Source: Nilaparvata lugens
Lineage: Eukaryota > Arthropoda > Insecta > Hemiptera > Delphacidae
Direction: 5' to 3'
NCBI RefSeq assembly: GCF_014356525.2
Contig: NC_052507.1
Location: 3,075,992-3,139,991 of the forward strand
Length of the DNA stretch: 64,000 nt
The translations under genes and the position numbers were made by a program. Below the pieces are notes generated by a model. The model ran no database searches and had not been told where the DNA came from. It saw only the letters and a list, made by a program, of their open reading frames with translations. Shown here piece by piece: positions 20,531-31,138 of the stretch. Position 1 is the stretch's first letter. Each line of letters begins with the position of its first letter.

Positions 20531-20836
20531 ACATGAGGGAGAGGATGAGGGGGATGATGAGGAAGAGGATGAGGAAGAGGATGAGGAAGAGGATGAGGGA
20601 GAGGATGAGGGAGAGGATGAGGAAGAGGATGAGGAAGAGGATGAGGAAGAGGATGAGGAAGAGGATGAGGGAGTGGATGAGGGAGAGCACGAGGAAGAGG
20701 ATGAGGGAGAGGATGAGGGAGAGGATGAGGAAGAAGATGAGGGAGAGGTTGAGTAAGAGGATGAGAAAGAGGAAGAGGAAGAAGAAGAAGAAGAAAAAGA
20801 AGAAGAAGAAGAAGAAGAAGAAGAAGAATATGATGA
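20531..20836 (+). repeat. GA-rich minisatellite, block 2
   Basis: About 20 units of GAGGATGAGGAAGA or GAGGATGAGGGAGA, becoming (GAA)n after 20785. ORFs on both strands here are low-complexity and not genes. Confidence 0.9.
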
Positions 20837-20849
20837 TACGAAGAAGAAT

Positions 20850-20922
20850 ATGATAAAAAGATGATAGACAAGGATAGCAACAACAATGTTAATCAGATAC
20901 TGCATTATAACGTGGACCTCGC
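20850..20922 (+). mobile_element. MITE PM, right-end fragment
   Basis: GATAGACAAGGATAGCAAC followed by CATTATAACGTGGACCTCG is the right terminus of the PM family with no left end nearby. Confidence 0.7.
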
Positions 20923-21029
20923 TGCATCCATTTCGTTGATAAATGGAGAGATGAAGCACAGTCATGACGTCATGACACATAGCTCAATAAAGCTTATTAT
21001 CTATCTCGTTCCATCAATGACTCTCACTA

Positions 21030-21385
21030 CAGTGAGGTCCACGTTATAATGGCAGTGGAGAAAGATAGAAGTACAACGTTGTCGATCCTCTGTCTTGTCA
21101 ATGCCTTCTATAGATGGTAGCTTATACAGGTTTATTGATGTAATATTAACTGTTCATTCTCGTTCAAGATAACCAGCTATATTTCATTAAGCAAGAAATT
21201 ATATTTCCCATTAATGAATTCCTATAATTTAAATGAATTATTTTGTTAATTAATTATCAGTTCAACATTGTTGATAGACGATCTTGCAACAGAGCAAAGC
21301 GAGAAAGAGATAGCACCATCCGCTTTGTTGAATGATAGACAAGGATAGCAATACCATTGTTAATCAAACGCTGCCATTATAACGT
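21030..21385 (+). mobile_element. MITE PM, complete copy (~356 bp)
   Basis: Complete member with left CAGTGAGGTCCACGTTATAA and the matching right terminus ending GACCTCACT, flanked by TA. The interior has no ORF. TA duplication and a CAGTGAGG start resemble Tc1/mariner-pogo type elements. It is non-autonomous and depends on an unseen transposase. Other complete copies are at 23722-24086, 42666-43032 and 61857-62219. Confidence 0.82.
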
Positions 21386-21700
21386 GGACCTCACTATGGT
21401 CGAGAATAACCCAAACAATCATGACAAGCCATAATCTGGAACCTGGAGCTTAGCTGGATGAATTGTGAAGCTAACCATCATTAACGCATAGATTCCGATG
21501 GTGATAAAGCTGTATTGGAAGCTTAATGCTCTATTGACACGACTTATCATCACTAAACCATGTTTATATTGGGTGGTGATCCCAATATTCATCCATGGTT
21601 ATACGTTATAACACAGATAAACTAGTAGTTCTGCGAACAGTAGACCTCGCTCATGAATACAACTTTTAATCTAATATGAGAAGGGCCAGTAAGTACAGTA
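21386..21700. other. Unassigned; one short hairpin
   Basis: AACCATGTTTATATTGGG and CCCAATATTCATCCATGGTT (about 21556-21603) form an imperfect stem with a 6-base loop. TAGTAGTTCTGCGAACAGTAG at 21627-21647 recurs, inverted, at 33879-33900. No ORF of note. Confidence 0.4.
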
Positions 21701-21709
21701 GGTATTGTC

Positions 21710-21850
21710 ATAGAGAAACCATAGCATAAGTAGATATCCCATGGTATAGGGCGTTTATGTCACAACTTTTACTGTTATCTCAAGCTGATAGTCCATGTAA
21801 TTCTTTCATATGCAGCTGTCACACAGCTGGTAGTCTCTCAAATTACTGAC
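21710..21850 (+). repeat. Single arm of the 5731-type foldback
   Basis: Shares TAGATATCCCATGGTATAGG and CTGTTATCTCAAGC with 5731-5815, plus the loop motif, but lacks the second arm. Confidence 0.65.
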
Positions 21851-22139
21851 GGAAAAATGGAATATGCAGTAGGCAATCGTCTCACAGACGATGGTGAGAT
21901 GGAAAATAATTCTAAATAAGATGGGTATGTTGGTGACAATGACAGGAGGCTGCTAATGATGTTTGTCAAAGTGGATTTAATGTTATGGCTTGTTATGCCT
22001 ATGCAGAATGTTAATGCTCATAAATCGGTTTCCGATCTCATACCAAAAGAAGAACAAAAGACTTGACACTGTAGAGAGAACAAAAATGCATACAATACAA
22101 TAATTATTGTGCCTGATAAATTGGAAATTCAGTTAAGTT

Positions 22140-22321
22140 ATTCACACTAATTATGCATTGTTCAATGTGTATGTAACACGCCTTTGTGTATCAAAATAAT
22201 AAGTACCGTATCATTATTTGTCATTGTTCTGTATCAACAAGACGGTCCCCGTTGCAGGTGTCATTCACACTATCCATACATTGTTTAATGTGTATGTAAC
22301 AAGCTTTTCTGTATCAAAAAA
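22140..22321 (+). repeat. ~115-bp tandem repeat, block 1
   Basis: Contains CATTGTTCAATGTGTATGTAAC twice (about 22157 and 22279), with TCCGTATCATTATTTGTCA-like sequence between. The array continues after the TG-element at 23258-23480, and a reversed copy is at 43560-43715. Confidence 0.65.
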
Positions 22322-23013
22322 TCTGGTGTGGCGCACTCACACAACTTTCCTTGCAGTTATGAAATTGATCAACTGACGCTAGTGTTCCCGCGCATATCAA
22401 ATCTACTATTCTAAGATCTGAGACAGCTGGTGACAGGACAATAGCGCTCCAGACACACGGAGTCTGCTATCTCTTCATAGTGAATGATTTAATAGAATCG
22501 GCAGTTGCGAACAGTTTGCAATTAAATAATCTTATTTTCTCGCATTTCGAGCTTATTTCCAATTTTAGGTGAAAATGTTACTGAACATAAATATTGTAGA
22601 GATATTCATGCTGAATCTTTTCCACTAAATTTTTTTGTTTAAATTGTATCTGAAGCCTGATAATTGAGATTCTAAAATCAAACTTTGCATAGATGGGGCG
22701 GTGCTCCTGAAATTTTTACAGATATGTGACTTGTGGCAGTCAATAGACTTATCAATGACCTTTTTAGGTATGAATTTGATCAAAATCGTTGGAGCCATTT
22801 TCGAGAAAATCGCGAAAAACCCTGTTTTTCACAACATTTTCGCTATTTCAGCCGCCATCTTGAATTGCATTTGATCGAAATTGTTCCTGTTGGATCCTTA
22901 TAGTGAAAGTACCTTAAGTTCCAAATTTCAAGTCATTCCGTTAATTGGGAGATGAGATATCGTGTACACAGACGCACATACACTCATACACACACACACA
23001 CACCACACACACA

Positions 23014-23064
<51 letters not shown>

Positions 23065-23075
23065 ACACACACACA

Positions 23076-23120
<45 letters not shown>

Positions 23121-23257
23121 GATACAGACCAATACCCAAAAACCAGTTTTTTGGACTCAGGGGACCTTGAAACGTATAGAAATTTAGAAATTGGGGTACC
23201 TTAATTTTTTTCGGAAAGCAATACTTCCCTTACCTATGGTGATAGGGCAAGGAAAGT
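22322..23257 (-). mobile_element. TG-element, copy 2 (minus)
   Basis: Full-length reverse copy: starts ATCTGGTGTGGCGCAC and ends GGGCAAGGAAAGTAAAAAA. The (CA)n stretch at 22980-23120 is interrupted by CACCACACA units, so the called ORFs of Cys/Val or His/Thr are artefacts. It lies within the 115-bp tandem repeat. Confidence 0.8.
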
Positions 23258-23586
23258 AAAAAATGTCAGTATCGTATCAGAGTTTATCATTGCTCTGTAT
23301 CATCAAGACAACCCCTGTTGCAAGCTATTCACTCTACTCATGCATTGTTCAATGTGTGTGTGTAACCAGCCTCTGTGTATCAAAATTGTAAGTTCCGTAT
23401 CATTATTTGTCATAGTTTTGTATCAACAAGTCTTACCCCGTTGCAAGTGTAATTCACACCATTCATTGTTCGATAATTGTGATTGGTCCCTTGTTAGTGT
23501 GACCTTTATCAATTACAGTGGCGAGGTGATTAGTGCCTGCCAATGAAAGCGGTAAGATTCGGCAGCCAACAGTAATTGATTGCTCT
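23258..23586 (+). repeat. ~115-bp tandem repeat, block 2, and flank
   Basis: Continues with GTATCAACAAG, CCCCGTTGCAAG and GCATTGTTCAATGTG units, then a non-repeated flank (GACCTTTATCAATTACAGTGG, about 23502-23585) whose reverse complement is at 43466-43560. Confidence 0.6.
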
Positions 23587-23588
23587 TA

Positions 23589-24307
23589 TAGTGACGTTCA
23601 CGTTATAATGGCAGTGGAGAAAGATAAGAGAACATCGTTGCCTATTCTCTGCCTTGCCACTGCCTTCTATAGAGGATAGCTGATACCGGTATATCTAATG
23701 TAATAATAACTTTTCATTCTAAAGTGAGGTCCACGTTATAATAGCAGTGGAGTCGTTACAGAGCAACGTTGCCGATCCTCTGTCTTGTCAATGCCTTCTA
23801 TAGATGGTAGTTTATAAAGGTTCATTGATAAGCCGTTCATTCTCGTTTAAAATTATCAATTAAATTTTATTAAGCAAGAAATTATATTTTTCAATAATTT
23901 CATAATGAATTTTTATGATTAATATGAAATATTTTGTTTATTAATTTTAATTCTACATTGTTAAAAGACGATCTGGCAACAGAGCAAAGCGAGAAAGAGA
24001 TAGTGCTATCTGATTATTCCAATGATAGACAAGGATAGCAATACCATTGTTAATCAAACACTGCCATTATAACTTGGACCTCACCATAGTTCAAATTGAT
24101 CAATTATATGTTATTCGTCAAAAAATATGTTTCTCAATAATTGAATAATATATTTCGTTGAATAATTGTATCTATACATTGCTGAAACACAATCTGACAA
24201 CGTTTCAGAGCTAGAGAAGGATAGCGCGATCTACTTTGTCGAATAATAGATAAGAATAGTAACACCAATGTGAATTAAACACTGCCATTATAACGTGGAC
24301 CTCACCA
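23589..24307 (+). mobile_element. MITE PM nest: left half, full copy, right half
   Basis: A left-end half (23589-23719), then a complete PM copy (23722-24086) inserted at TA, then a right half (24089-24307). After 24308 the bases TAGTTCAAATTGATCAATTA, which also follow the full copy at 24087, start again, so the right half is repeated in tandem (see 24308-26108). Confidence 0.72.
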
Positions 24308-24369
24308 TAGTTCAAATTGATCAATTATATGTTATTCGTCAAAAATATGTTTCCTAATAATTGAATTAG

Positions 24370-25950
24370 TTATTTGTGCAACTAGTGCGCAAATTGACAG
24401 TTTGCTGCAACGAAAGAAACGTTTTCGCCCCACTTGGATGTAATGAGCTGGTTTACGTGCGTCATATGGAGGCCGAAAGTGATTGTTTTCTGACCAGGCC
24501 GGTAAAATTTTTACGGCCCTAGGGCTGTAAAATAACCTTGAAGTCAGCTGATTCTGATTTGATGTGAACGTGTTTACAAAATAGTTTATGAAACGGAATC
24601 AGTTTATGCTTCTAGAATGAATAAAGTTTTTGCAATAAGATACTATCATTTTATTTGGATGAATGAAATACAAATAATGAGATATTATAAACTATTCAAT
24701 TCAATTTTCAGAGTATAATAGAATCTAACCTCAAACCTCCTAGTACAGCGTTTATCATGGAACATGGTGGATAAACGGAATCATTTTATGCTTTTAGAAT
24801 TCAATAAAGTATTCTGTAATAATATACTATCATTTTATTTGGATGAATAAAATACAGATAAGATATATTATAAACTATTCAAATAATTCTATTTTCAGAG
24901 TAGGATAGAACTTCTAACCTAAACTTCCATTGACATTCAGATTGGCCAAATTTCAAGTGTGCTAAAACAGCTGATCAAAAACTTTCCATTGACATTCAGA
25001 TTGGCCAAATTTCAAGTGCGCTAAAACAGCTGATCAAAAACTTTTCATTCTTTGTGTTTATCATTCAATAATCAAAACATTTATAATAATATCATCTTAT
25101 TGTCATTTGGAAGAATAAAAAGTATAAACTCAACCTCTTACATAATTGAACATAATCTTTTAGGTTATTTAGACAAATCAGAATAAAAAATAAAAATACT
25201 TGGACAATTTCTTGATATTCAGATTACCTCAGATTTGCTAGAGCTATGACCTTCCACTTTTGCTTTCGGAAGTGCTTATAATAGACAATTATTCTCATAT
25301 ATATATTGTTTATTTTCCTGTGTGGCGAAAAATAACGTTCTCACCATGGGCAAAAAATGTTTTTCCGGCTCTCAATCTTTTCTAGTCCTCGGCCTACGGC
25401 CTCGGACTTGAAAACCGATTTCGAGCCAGAAAAGTCCCATTTTCGGCCCTAGGTGCGAAATATACTATTACGCCCGAGCCGTAGGCGAGGGCGGAATGGT
25501 TTCTTGAGTGCAGCAGAGGAACTTTGTGCACGTATTTCACATTAAGTTTTTCCTACAGTTACCATTGAATATGAAAAGTGGGTAATTATGGGTAAAATTG
25601 CCTGAAATGCATCAAATGTTTTTCTATGTAATTTTATTATTGATAAAACCTTAATCCTAAAATCCTAAAGTCCTCGTTGTCCTTGGTTATAATATTTTAT
25701 GAATAATAATTAGCGCGTTGTGCTTGGTTGCACCTCTGCTCACTATAGCAGCCACAGCAGTCACTGTTACCAACTTCATTTTGATTTTGCTGCACTGTTG
25801 CTCCATATAACCTACTAAGTATTTTGCGTTGCCATGTTGCAAATCTGGAGTGCAGAAAAATTTTTCCCGCACTAGAGCGGAAAAGTGATTTTTTGCGTTC
25901 TGTAATCAGTGCAGCAATGGCCACTTTTCAACGTAACTGTAGGAAAAAAA
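24370..25950 (+). mobile_element. Composite element E1 with element B inside
   Basis: E1 without element B is found reversed at 32088-32628. The left part contains TTATTTGTGCAACTAGTGCG and a palindromic module (TTGCTGCA...TGCAGCA, AGAAACG...GGTTTCT). The right part (25550-25950) is bounded by inverted TTTTTCCTACAGTTAC and GTAACTGTAGGAAAAA. Element B is inserted at 24422-25468. The ORFs at minus 25687-25924 have close counterparts at 32111-32348 but lie within non-coding-looking repeats. Confidence 0.65.
24422..25468 (+). mobile_element. Element B, copy 2
   Basis: Begins TTTTCGCCCCACTTGGATG and ends GCGAAATATACTATT. The E1 copy at 32088-32628 shows the uninterrupted sequence AACGTTTTACGCCCGAG (in reverse), so this is an insertion with a very short or no duplication (TT). 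It contains an internal block present twice (about 24595-24705 and 24775-24905). Confidence 0.78.
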
Positions 25951-26108
25951 TATTTAGTTGCATAATTGTATCTATACATTGTTAAAACACAATCTGGCAA
26001 CGTTTCAGAGCTAGAGAAGGATAGCGCGATTTGCTTTGTCAAATGATAGACAAGGATAGCAACACCAATGTGAATCAAATACTGCCATTATAACGTGAAC
26101 CTCACTGT

Positions 26109-26404
26109 AGCGGGTCTCTTTGTGGCAGCGTCGAACACAGGGAGTGTTTTGTGTCCACGTCTAGCGTCTTTGTGGCCGAGATTGATGCTCAAAGTCCCCT
26201 CGATGACGTCACGGGAAGGCAACCCGTCCCTGACTTAACGAGGCAAGTTGGTCCTTGGTCCTTCCAGACTCGGTGAGGCCTCATTAATAATAGAAGGTCG
26301 GTGGAGTGGGAAGGTCTAGGCTGCAGAATACTTTATAATCATCGGCAGTTTGTAGAGTAAACACAGGCTTGGATGTTGGCCAAAATGCGGTGAAGTTTCT
26401 CACT
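26109..26404. other. Single-copy-looking, GC-richer flank
   Basis: Includes a perfect CRE-type palindrome TGACGTCA at 26204-26211 and two GTCTTTGTGGC-like copies (26108 and 26165). No ORF of note. It could be ordinary flanking DNA or a regulatory segment; nothing ties it to a gene. Confidence 0.35.
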
Positions 26405-27875
26405 TTAATCTGTCAGTTTACCTCATGTACATAACACAACGCTTCCCGTCCAACCAATCCTGACAGTTTAAAGTTGAACAAATAGTTTCAAACCAACATC
26501 TTACTGTCAGTTAACCTCATCTGCGCAATACAGCGTTCCCTGTACAATCAATGCTGACAGATTATTAGTGAAACAAATAGTTTCAGATTCACATAAATCT
26601 GTCAATTTACCTTATCTGCTCAATACAACATTCCTTGTTGAACTAATACTGACAGTATTATTCTGAAACTAACCTTTCGAGATCCACATGAAACTGTCGG
26701 TGTTTCTCATGTACAATCTCAACGCTTCTCGTTGAACCAATGCTGACAGTTTAAAGTGAAACAAACAGTTTAAAATTCACATTAATCTGTCAGTGTTTCT
26801 CATGTACTACCTTAACACACCTCCCGTCCAAACAATACTGACAGTTGAAAGTACTCACATGAATCTGTCAGTGATTGAAACAAATAGTTTCAGATTCATA
26901 TAAATCTGTCAATTTACCTCATCTGATCAATACAACATTCCTTCTTGAACTAATACTGACAGTATTATTCTGAAACGAACCTTTTGGGATCCACATATTA
27001 ACTGTCAGTGTCTCTTATTTACGACATTAACGTTTCTCATCTACCCAATGCTGACTGTATGAAGTGGAACAAACAGTTTGAAATTCACATCATACATCTT
27101 CTATCTATATATATAAAAGCGAAATGGCACTCACTGACTGACTGACTCACTCACTCACTCGCATAACTAAAAATCTATCGGACCAAAAACGTTCAAATTT
27201 GGTAGGTATGTTCACTTGGCCCTTTAGAGGTGCACTAAGAAATCTTTTGGCAATATTTTAACTCCAAGGGTTGTTTTTAAGGGTTTAAAGTTAGTCTTTT
27301 AGCATGTATATTCTTCTTCTCCCAATCTCTTAATTATGATTGAAATTTTCCATATCATATGTTACTATAGAACTATCATCTAGATAGAGTACCTCTTCGA
27401 AACAGTTGTTAACTGGCAACTAAATTAATAATTTTATCAGGTTGGCATTAAGTTGAGTTGACTTTGTTAGGTTGGCACCAAGTTGAAGATTTAAATGCAT
27501 TTATCGCGGAAAAATTGATTGGGCACTGCTACTTCAATCCTGGGAATATTATATCACTAGCAGTCAGGCTCGCTTCGCTCGCCCTATCCGTTTAGCCAGA
27601 CGTTTAGTCTGGATTCCCGAGTGGATCGTTCTAACATATGATAAAAATGATCAAATAATGAAAAATGCAGGCGAGCGAAGCGAGCCTGCTGATCTCAATC
27701 CTGGACGATCCAGTCGGGGGTCCAGGGGGCGGAGCCCCCTGGCTAGACGGATATGGCGAGCGAAGCGAGCCTGACGGATAGTTCCTCATATATGTACAAC
27801 ATCGAGGCATCCCATTCAACAATAATGCTGACCGTATGAAGTGAATTATTCTACTCACTTGAACACAGGTTCGAA
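26405..27875 (+). repeat. ~95-bp satellite-like array, interrupted by Helitron
   Basis: About seven units (starts near 26410, 26505, 26608, 26694, 26789, 26908 and 27003) each hold CTGTCAGT near the start, a CTCATGTAC-like middle and CTGACAGT near the end, so a unit can fold on itself. A last partial unit (27782-27875) lies beyond the Helitron at 27104-27781. Confidence 0.8.
27104..27781 (+). mobile_element. Helitron H1, near-complete copy
   Basis: Starts A|TCTATATATATAAAAGCG, has the GTGA/CTCA tetranucleotide tract, and ends GAGCCTGACGGATAG before TT; the expected CTAG is changed to ATAG. The 3' region contains GGGGGCGGAGCCCCC, a perfect short stem, and GCGAGCGAAGCGAGC. It is about 92-95% like 49076-49738 by eye. 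No Rep/helicase. Confidence 0.85.
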
Positions 27876-27985
27876 CACTCAATAAAGTTTTGCACTAGCA
27901 AGAGTACACTGAGGGCATCAGTGTGTGACGATAGCTAACGATACACAGTGCACAACTCATGCGGGACATAACACTAAGTAGAGCG

Positions 27986-28129
27986 TGCACTAGGTTGGTG
28001 GAGCGGCGCGGCGCGGCGCGGCGCGGAGAATTTTCGACCTGGATTTAAATACATGTGATCAAGTATACCTTGCCGTACCGAGCGGCCGCGTCGCCGCGTT
28101 CCTAGTGCACAGAGAGTAGGTCGGAAATT
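27986..28129. mobile_element. GC-rich MITE with GTGCACTAGG ends
   Basis: GTGCACTAGG at the left and CCTAGTGCAC at the right enclose a (GGCGC)n run and CGGCCGCGTCGCCGCG. Its left end, through GGTGGAGCGG, also matches in reverse 32637-32675, so that sequence could instead mark the right border of a larger composite. Confidence 0.55.
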
Positions 28130-28254
28130 TTCCGCGCTCAGGTAAGGCTGTACAAAGGCTAAAATTAAACTTTCTACTGGTGATATTTTTCAAAGTTTTT
28201 CAATATGTATGTCATCAAGCTATCAAAATGAAAACGTTTTCTCAGGAAATAATT

Positions 28255-29265
28255 TTTTGTCCCACTTGGATGTAATGAGCTGGTTTACGTGCGTCATATG
28301 GAGGCCGAAAGTGATTGTTTTCTGACCAGGCCGGTAAAAATTTTACGGTCCTAGAGCTGTAAAATAACCTTGAAGTCAGCTGATTCTGATTTGATGTGAA
28401 CGTGTTTACAAAAAAAAAATAGTTTATGAAACGGAATCAGTTTATGCTTCTAGAATTGAATAAAGTTTTTGCAATAAGATACTATCATTTTATTTTGGAT
28501 GAATGAAATACAAATGAGATATTATAAACTATTCAAATTCAATTTTCAGAGTATAATAGAATCTAACCTCAAACCTCCTAGTACAGCGTTTATCACGGAA
28601 CATGGTGGATAAACGGAATCATTTTATGCTTCTAGAATTCAATAAAGTATTCTGTAATAATATACTATCATTTTATTTGGATGAATAAAATACAGATAAG
28701 ATATATATTATAAACTATTCAAATAATTCGATTTTCAGAGTAGGATAGAACTTCTAACCTAAACTTCCGTTGACATTCAGATTGGCCAAATTTCAAGTGT
28801 GCTAAAACAGCTGATCAAAAACTTTTCATTATTTGTGTTTATCATTCAATAATTGAAACATTTATAATTTTATAATAATATCATCTTATTGTCATTTGGA
28901 AGAATAAAAAGTATAAACTCAACCTCTTACATAATTGAACATAATCTTTTAGGTTATTTAGACAAATCAGAATAAAAAATAAAAATACTTGGACAATTTC
29001 TTGATATTCAGATTACCTCAGATTTGCTAGAGCTATGACCTTCCACTTTTGCTTTCTGGAGTGCTTATAATAGACAATTATTCTCATATATATATATATA
29101 TATTGTTTATTTTTCTGTGTGGCGAAAAATAACGTTCTCACCATGGGCAAAAATGTTTTTCCGGCTCTCAATCTTTTCTAGTCCTCGGCCTACGGCCTCG
29201 GACTTGAAAACCGATTTCGAGCCAGAAAAGTCTCATTTTCGGCCCTAGGTGCGAAATATACTATT
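28255..29265 (+). mobile_element. Element B, copy 3
   Basis: Nearly the same as copy 2, including the doubled inner block and the stem CGGCTCTCAATC...GAGCC around CCTCGGCCTACGGCCTCGG. It ends GCGAAATATACTATT. Confidence 0.75.
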
Positions 29266-29695
29266 TCGCCACACTGCACAGAAAGCAGCTGTTTTCCAGT
29301 CCCTATGTAGATCTGAAAGACCTTGTTTGCAGACGACTCTCGTCTGACGTAAGAAACATGTTTCTTTTCCGGTCTAGGCCAGAAAGTGTTCTCTTTCCAG
29401 CCGCTTGGAAGTCCGTAGTTAATAAGTCATCCGCTAGATTGGGCGAGAGTACACTTTCTTCATCAAAGTCGCCATGATTTCAGTTCGAATTTAGAATCAA
29501 ACTGGTGATGCCATATATAACACGTAAATTATATATACATATGTAAAGAGATATTTATGATTTTGTATTATTTTCTTATTTTTAAGTTAACACTTGTATT
29601 TTGTTTAAATTTATTGTTCATCACATTTGATTTGCTCTTTATTTGTGATTGTTTTTTTAAATGGCGAAATAAATGATTTGATTTGAAAAAAAAAT
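29266..29695 (+). mobile_element. LINE 3' end with short terminal frame
   Basis: An open frame from about 29276 to 29488 (65-70 codons, no start needed) precedes a UTR ending GCGAAATAAATGATTTGATT and a run of nine A. The AATAAA and TTTGA-type end match the reversed tail at 32926-32945. The frame has no motif I recognise, so a LINE C-terminus is only the likeliest reading; a processed host pseudogene is the alternative. Confidence 0.45.
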
Positions 29696-29941
29696 TACTC
29701 AGAAAACTAATTCAGCAGTTCAAACCGGCGTGAGCCAGGTTGGTTTCTATCTATTTTAATTTATGGTTTATTAGTACGAAAGGACTTTAAAATTAGAAAC
29801 ATTTTCTGCTAATTTGGCAGAAAAGTGTTTTAAACTTAGAATTTAATAATGTACAATATACAGTTAGTATATGTTTATACGCTTCGCAACCATTTTTATT
29901 CAATTATTTATTGTTGATTAGCGCATTCCAAATTTTCAAAA

Positions 29942-30217
29942 ATGCTTGAAGATGACGACGCCCATGATATTCCAAGTGAAATTTTAAAAGAATCTGAAAT
30001 CCTGACTGCAAATCTTCTACCATTAAAATCAAGAGATAGGTACAATAACAAGCATTCTTTATTTATTTTGTCAGCAATACCTGTAGTGTGGCGAAAAACA
30101 TCGTTTGCACCACGGGCAAAAATGTTTTTCCGGCTCTCAATCTTTTCTAGTCCTCGGCCTACGGCCTCGGACTTGAAAACCGATTTCGAGCCGGAAAAAT
30201 CTCATTTACTGCTCTAG
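29942..30217 (+). pseudogene. Possible start exon of an unknown transposon protein
   Basis: The first 34 codons (MLEDDDAHDIPSEILKESE and onward to LLPLKSRDRYN) look like protein: acidic start, then a LLPxKSRxRY pattern seen at the N-terminus of tyrosine-recombinase-like proteins of insect transposons. That resemblance is from memory and weak. After about codon 45 the frame enters the structured module also found in element B, so it is not coding there. In the two following tandem units only the end of the sequence is repeated. Confidence 0.3.
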
Positions 30218-31138
30218 GTGCGAAATATACTATTTTCAGATCATTCCTTCCTGAGATATGAGCGTCTGTAGTTTGAATTTTTGGGGCAGAACATTTCAAA
30301 TTTGGTTAGAGATAAATCTATGAGATTTAGAGGATATATTCTTTGTATTGTTGATTGAAATTTTAAAAGAATCTGAAATCCTGACTGCAAATCTTCTACC
30401 ACTAAAATCAAGAGATAGGTACAATAACAAGTATTCTTTATTTTGTATTATTTATTTATTTTGTCAGCAATACCTGTAGTGTGGCGAAAAACATCGTTCG
30501 CACCACGGGCAAAAATGTTTTTCCGGCTCTCAATCTTTTCTAGTCCTCGGCCTACGGCCTCGGACTTGAAAACCGATTTCGAGCCGGAAAAATCTCATTT
30601 ACTGCTCTAGGTGCGAAATATACTATTTTCAGATCATTCCTTCCTGAGATATGAGCGTCTAAAGTTTGAATTTTTGGGGCAGAACATTTCAAATTTGGTT
30701 AGAGATAAATCTATGAGATTTAGAGGATATATTCTTTGTATTGTTGATTGAAATTTTAAAAGAATCTGAAATCCTGACTGCAAATCTTCTACCACTAAAA
30801 TCAAGAAATAGGTACAATAACAAGTATTCTTTATTTTGTATTATTCATTTATTTTGTCAGCAATACCTGTAGTGTGGCGAAAAACATCGTTCGCACCACG
30901 GGCAAAAATGTTTTTCCGGCTCTCAATCTTTTCTAGTCCTCGGCCTACGGCCTCGGACTTGAAAACCGATTTCGAGCCGGAAAAATCTCATTTTCTGCTC
31001 TAGGTGCGAAATATACTATTTTCAGATCATTCCTTCCTAAGATATGAGCGCCTAAAGTTTGAATTTTTGGGGCAGAACATTTCAAATTTGGTTAGAGATA
31101 AATCTAAGAGGATATATCCTTTGTATTGTTGATTGAAT
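29978..31138 (+). repeat. Three tandem units of ~380-393 bp
   Basis: Units start GAAATTTTAAAAGAATCTGA near 29978, 30357 and 30750. Each contains the module GTGTGGCGAAAAACATCG...GCGAAATATACTATT with its strong stem, then ATCATTCCTTCCTGAGATATGAGCG and GGTTAGAGATAAATCTA. The units are nearly identical, so the expansion is recent or homogenised. Confidence 0.88.

Larger units (their letters stand above)
24308..26103 (+). mobile_element. Second PM right half, split by composite E1
   Basis: Repeats the sequence after 24087, is broken at about 24370 and resumes at about 25950 with GCATAATTGTATCTATACATTG, ending CCTCACTG followed by TA. The intervening 1.58 kb is the composite element E1. Confidence 0.65.

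Noticed and set aside
20467..20980. Arg/Met-, Leu/Pro- and Ser-rich ORFs of 128-155 codons
   Set aside because: All three frames translate the same GA minisatellite; no non-repetitive coding part.
21556..21603. Hairpin as a microRNA precursor
   Set aside because: The stem is about 18 bp with a bulge and a short loop, shorter than typical precursors, and lies in repeat-rich DNA; no expression data.
22928..23204. Cys/Val and His/Thr ORFs
   Set aside because: Frames of the (CA)n tract inside a TG-element.
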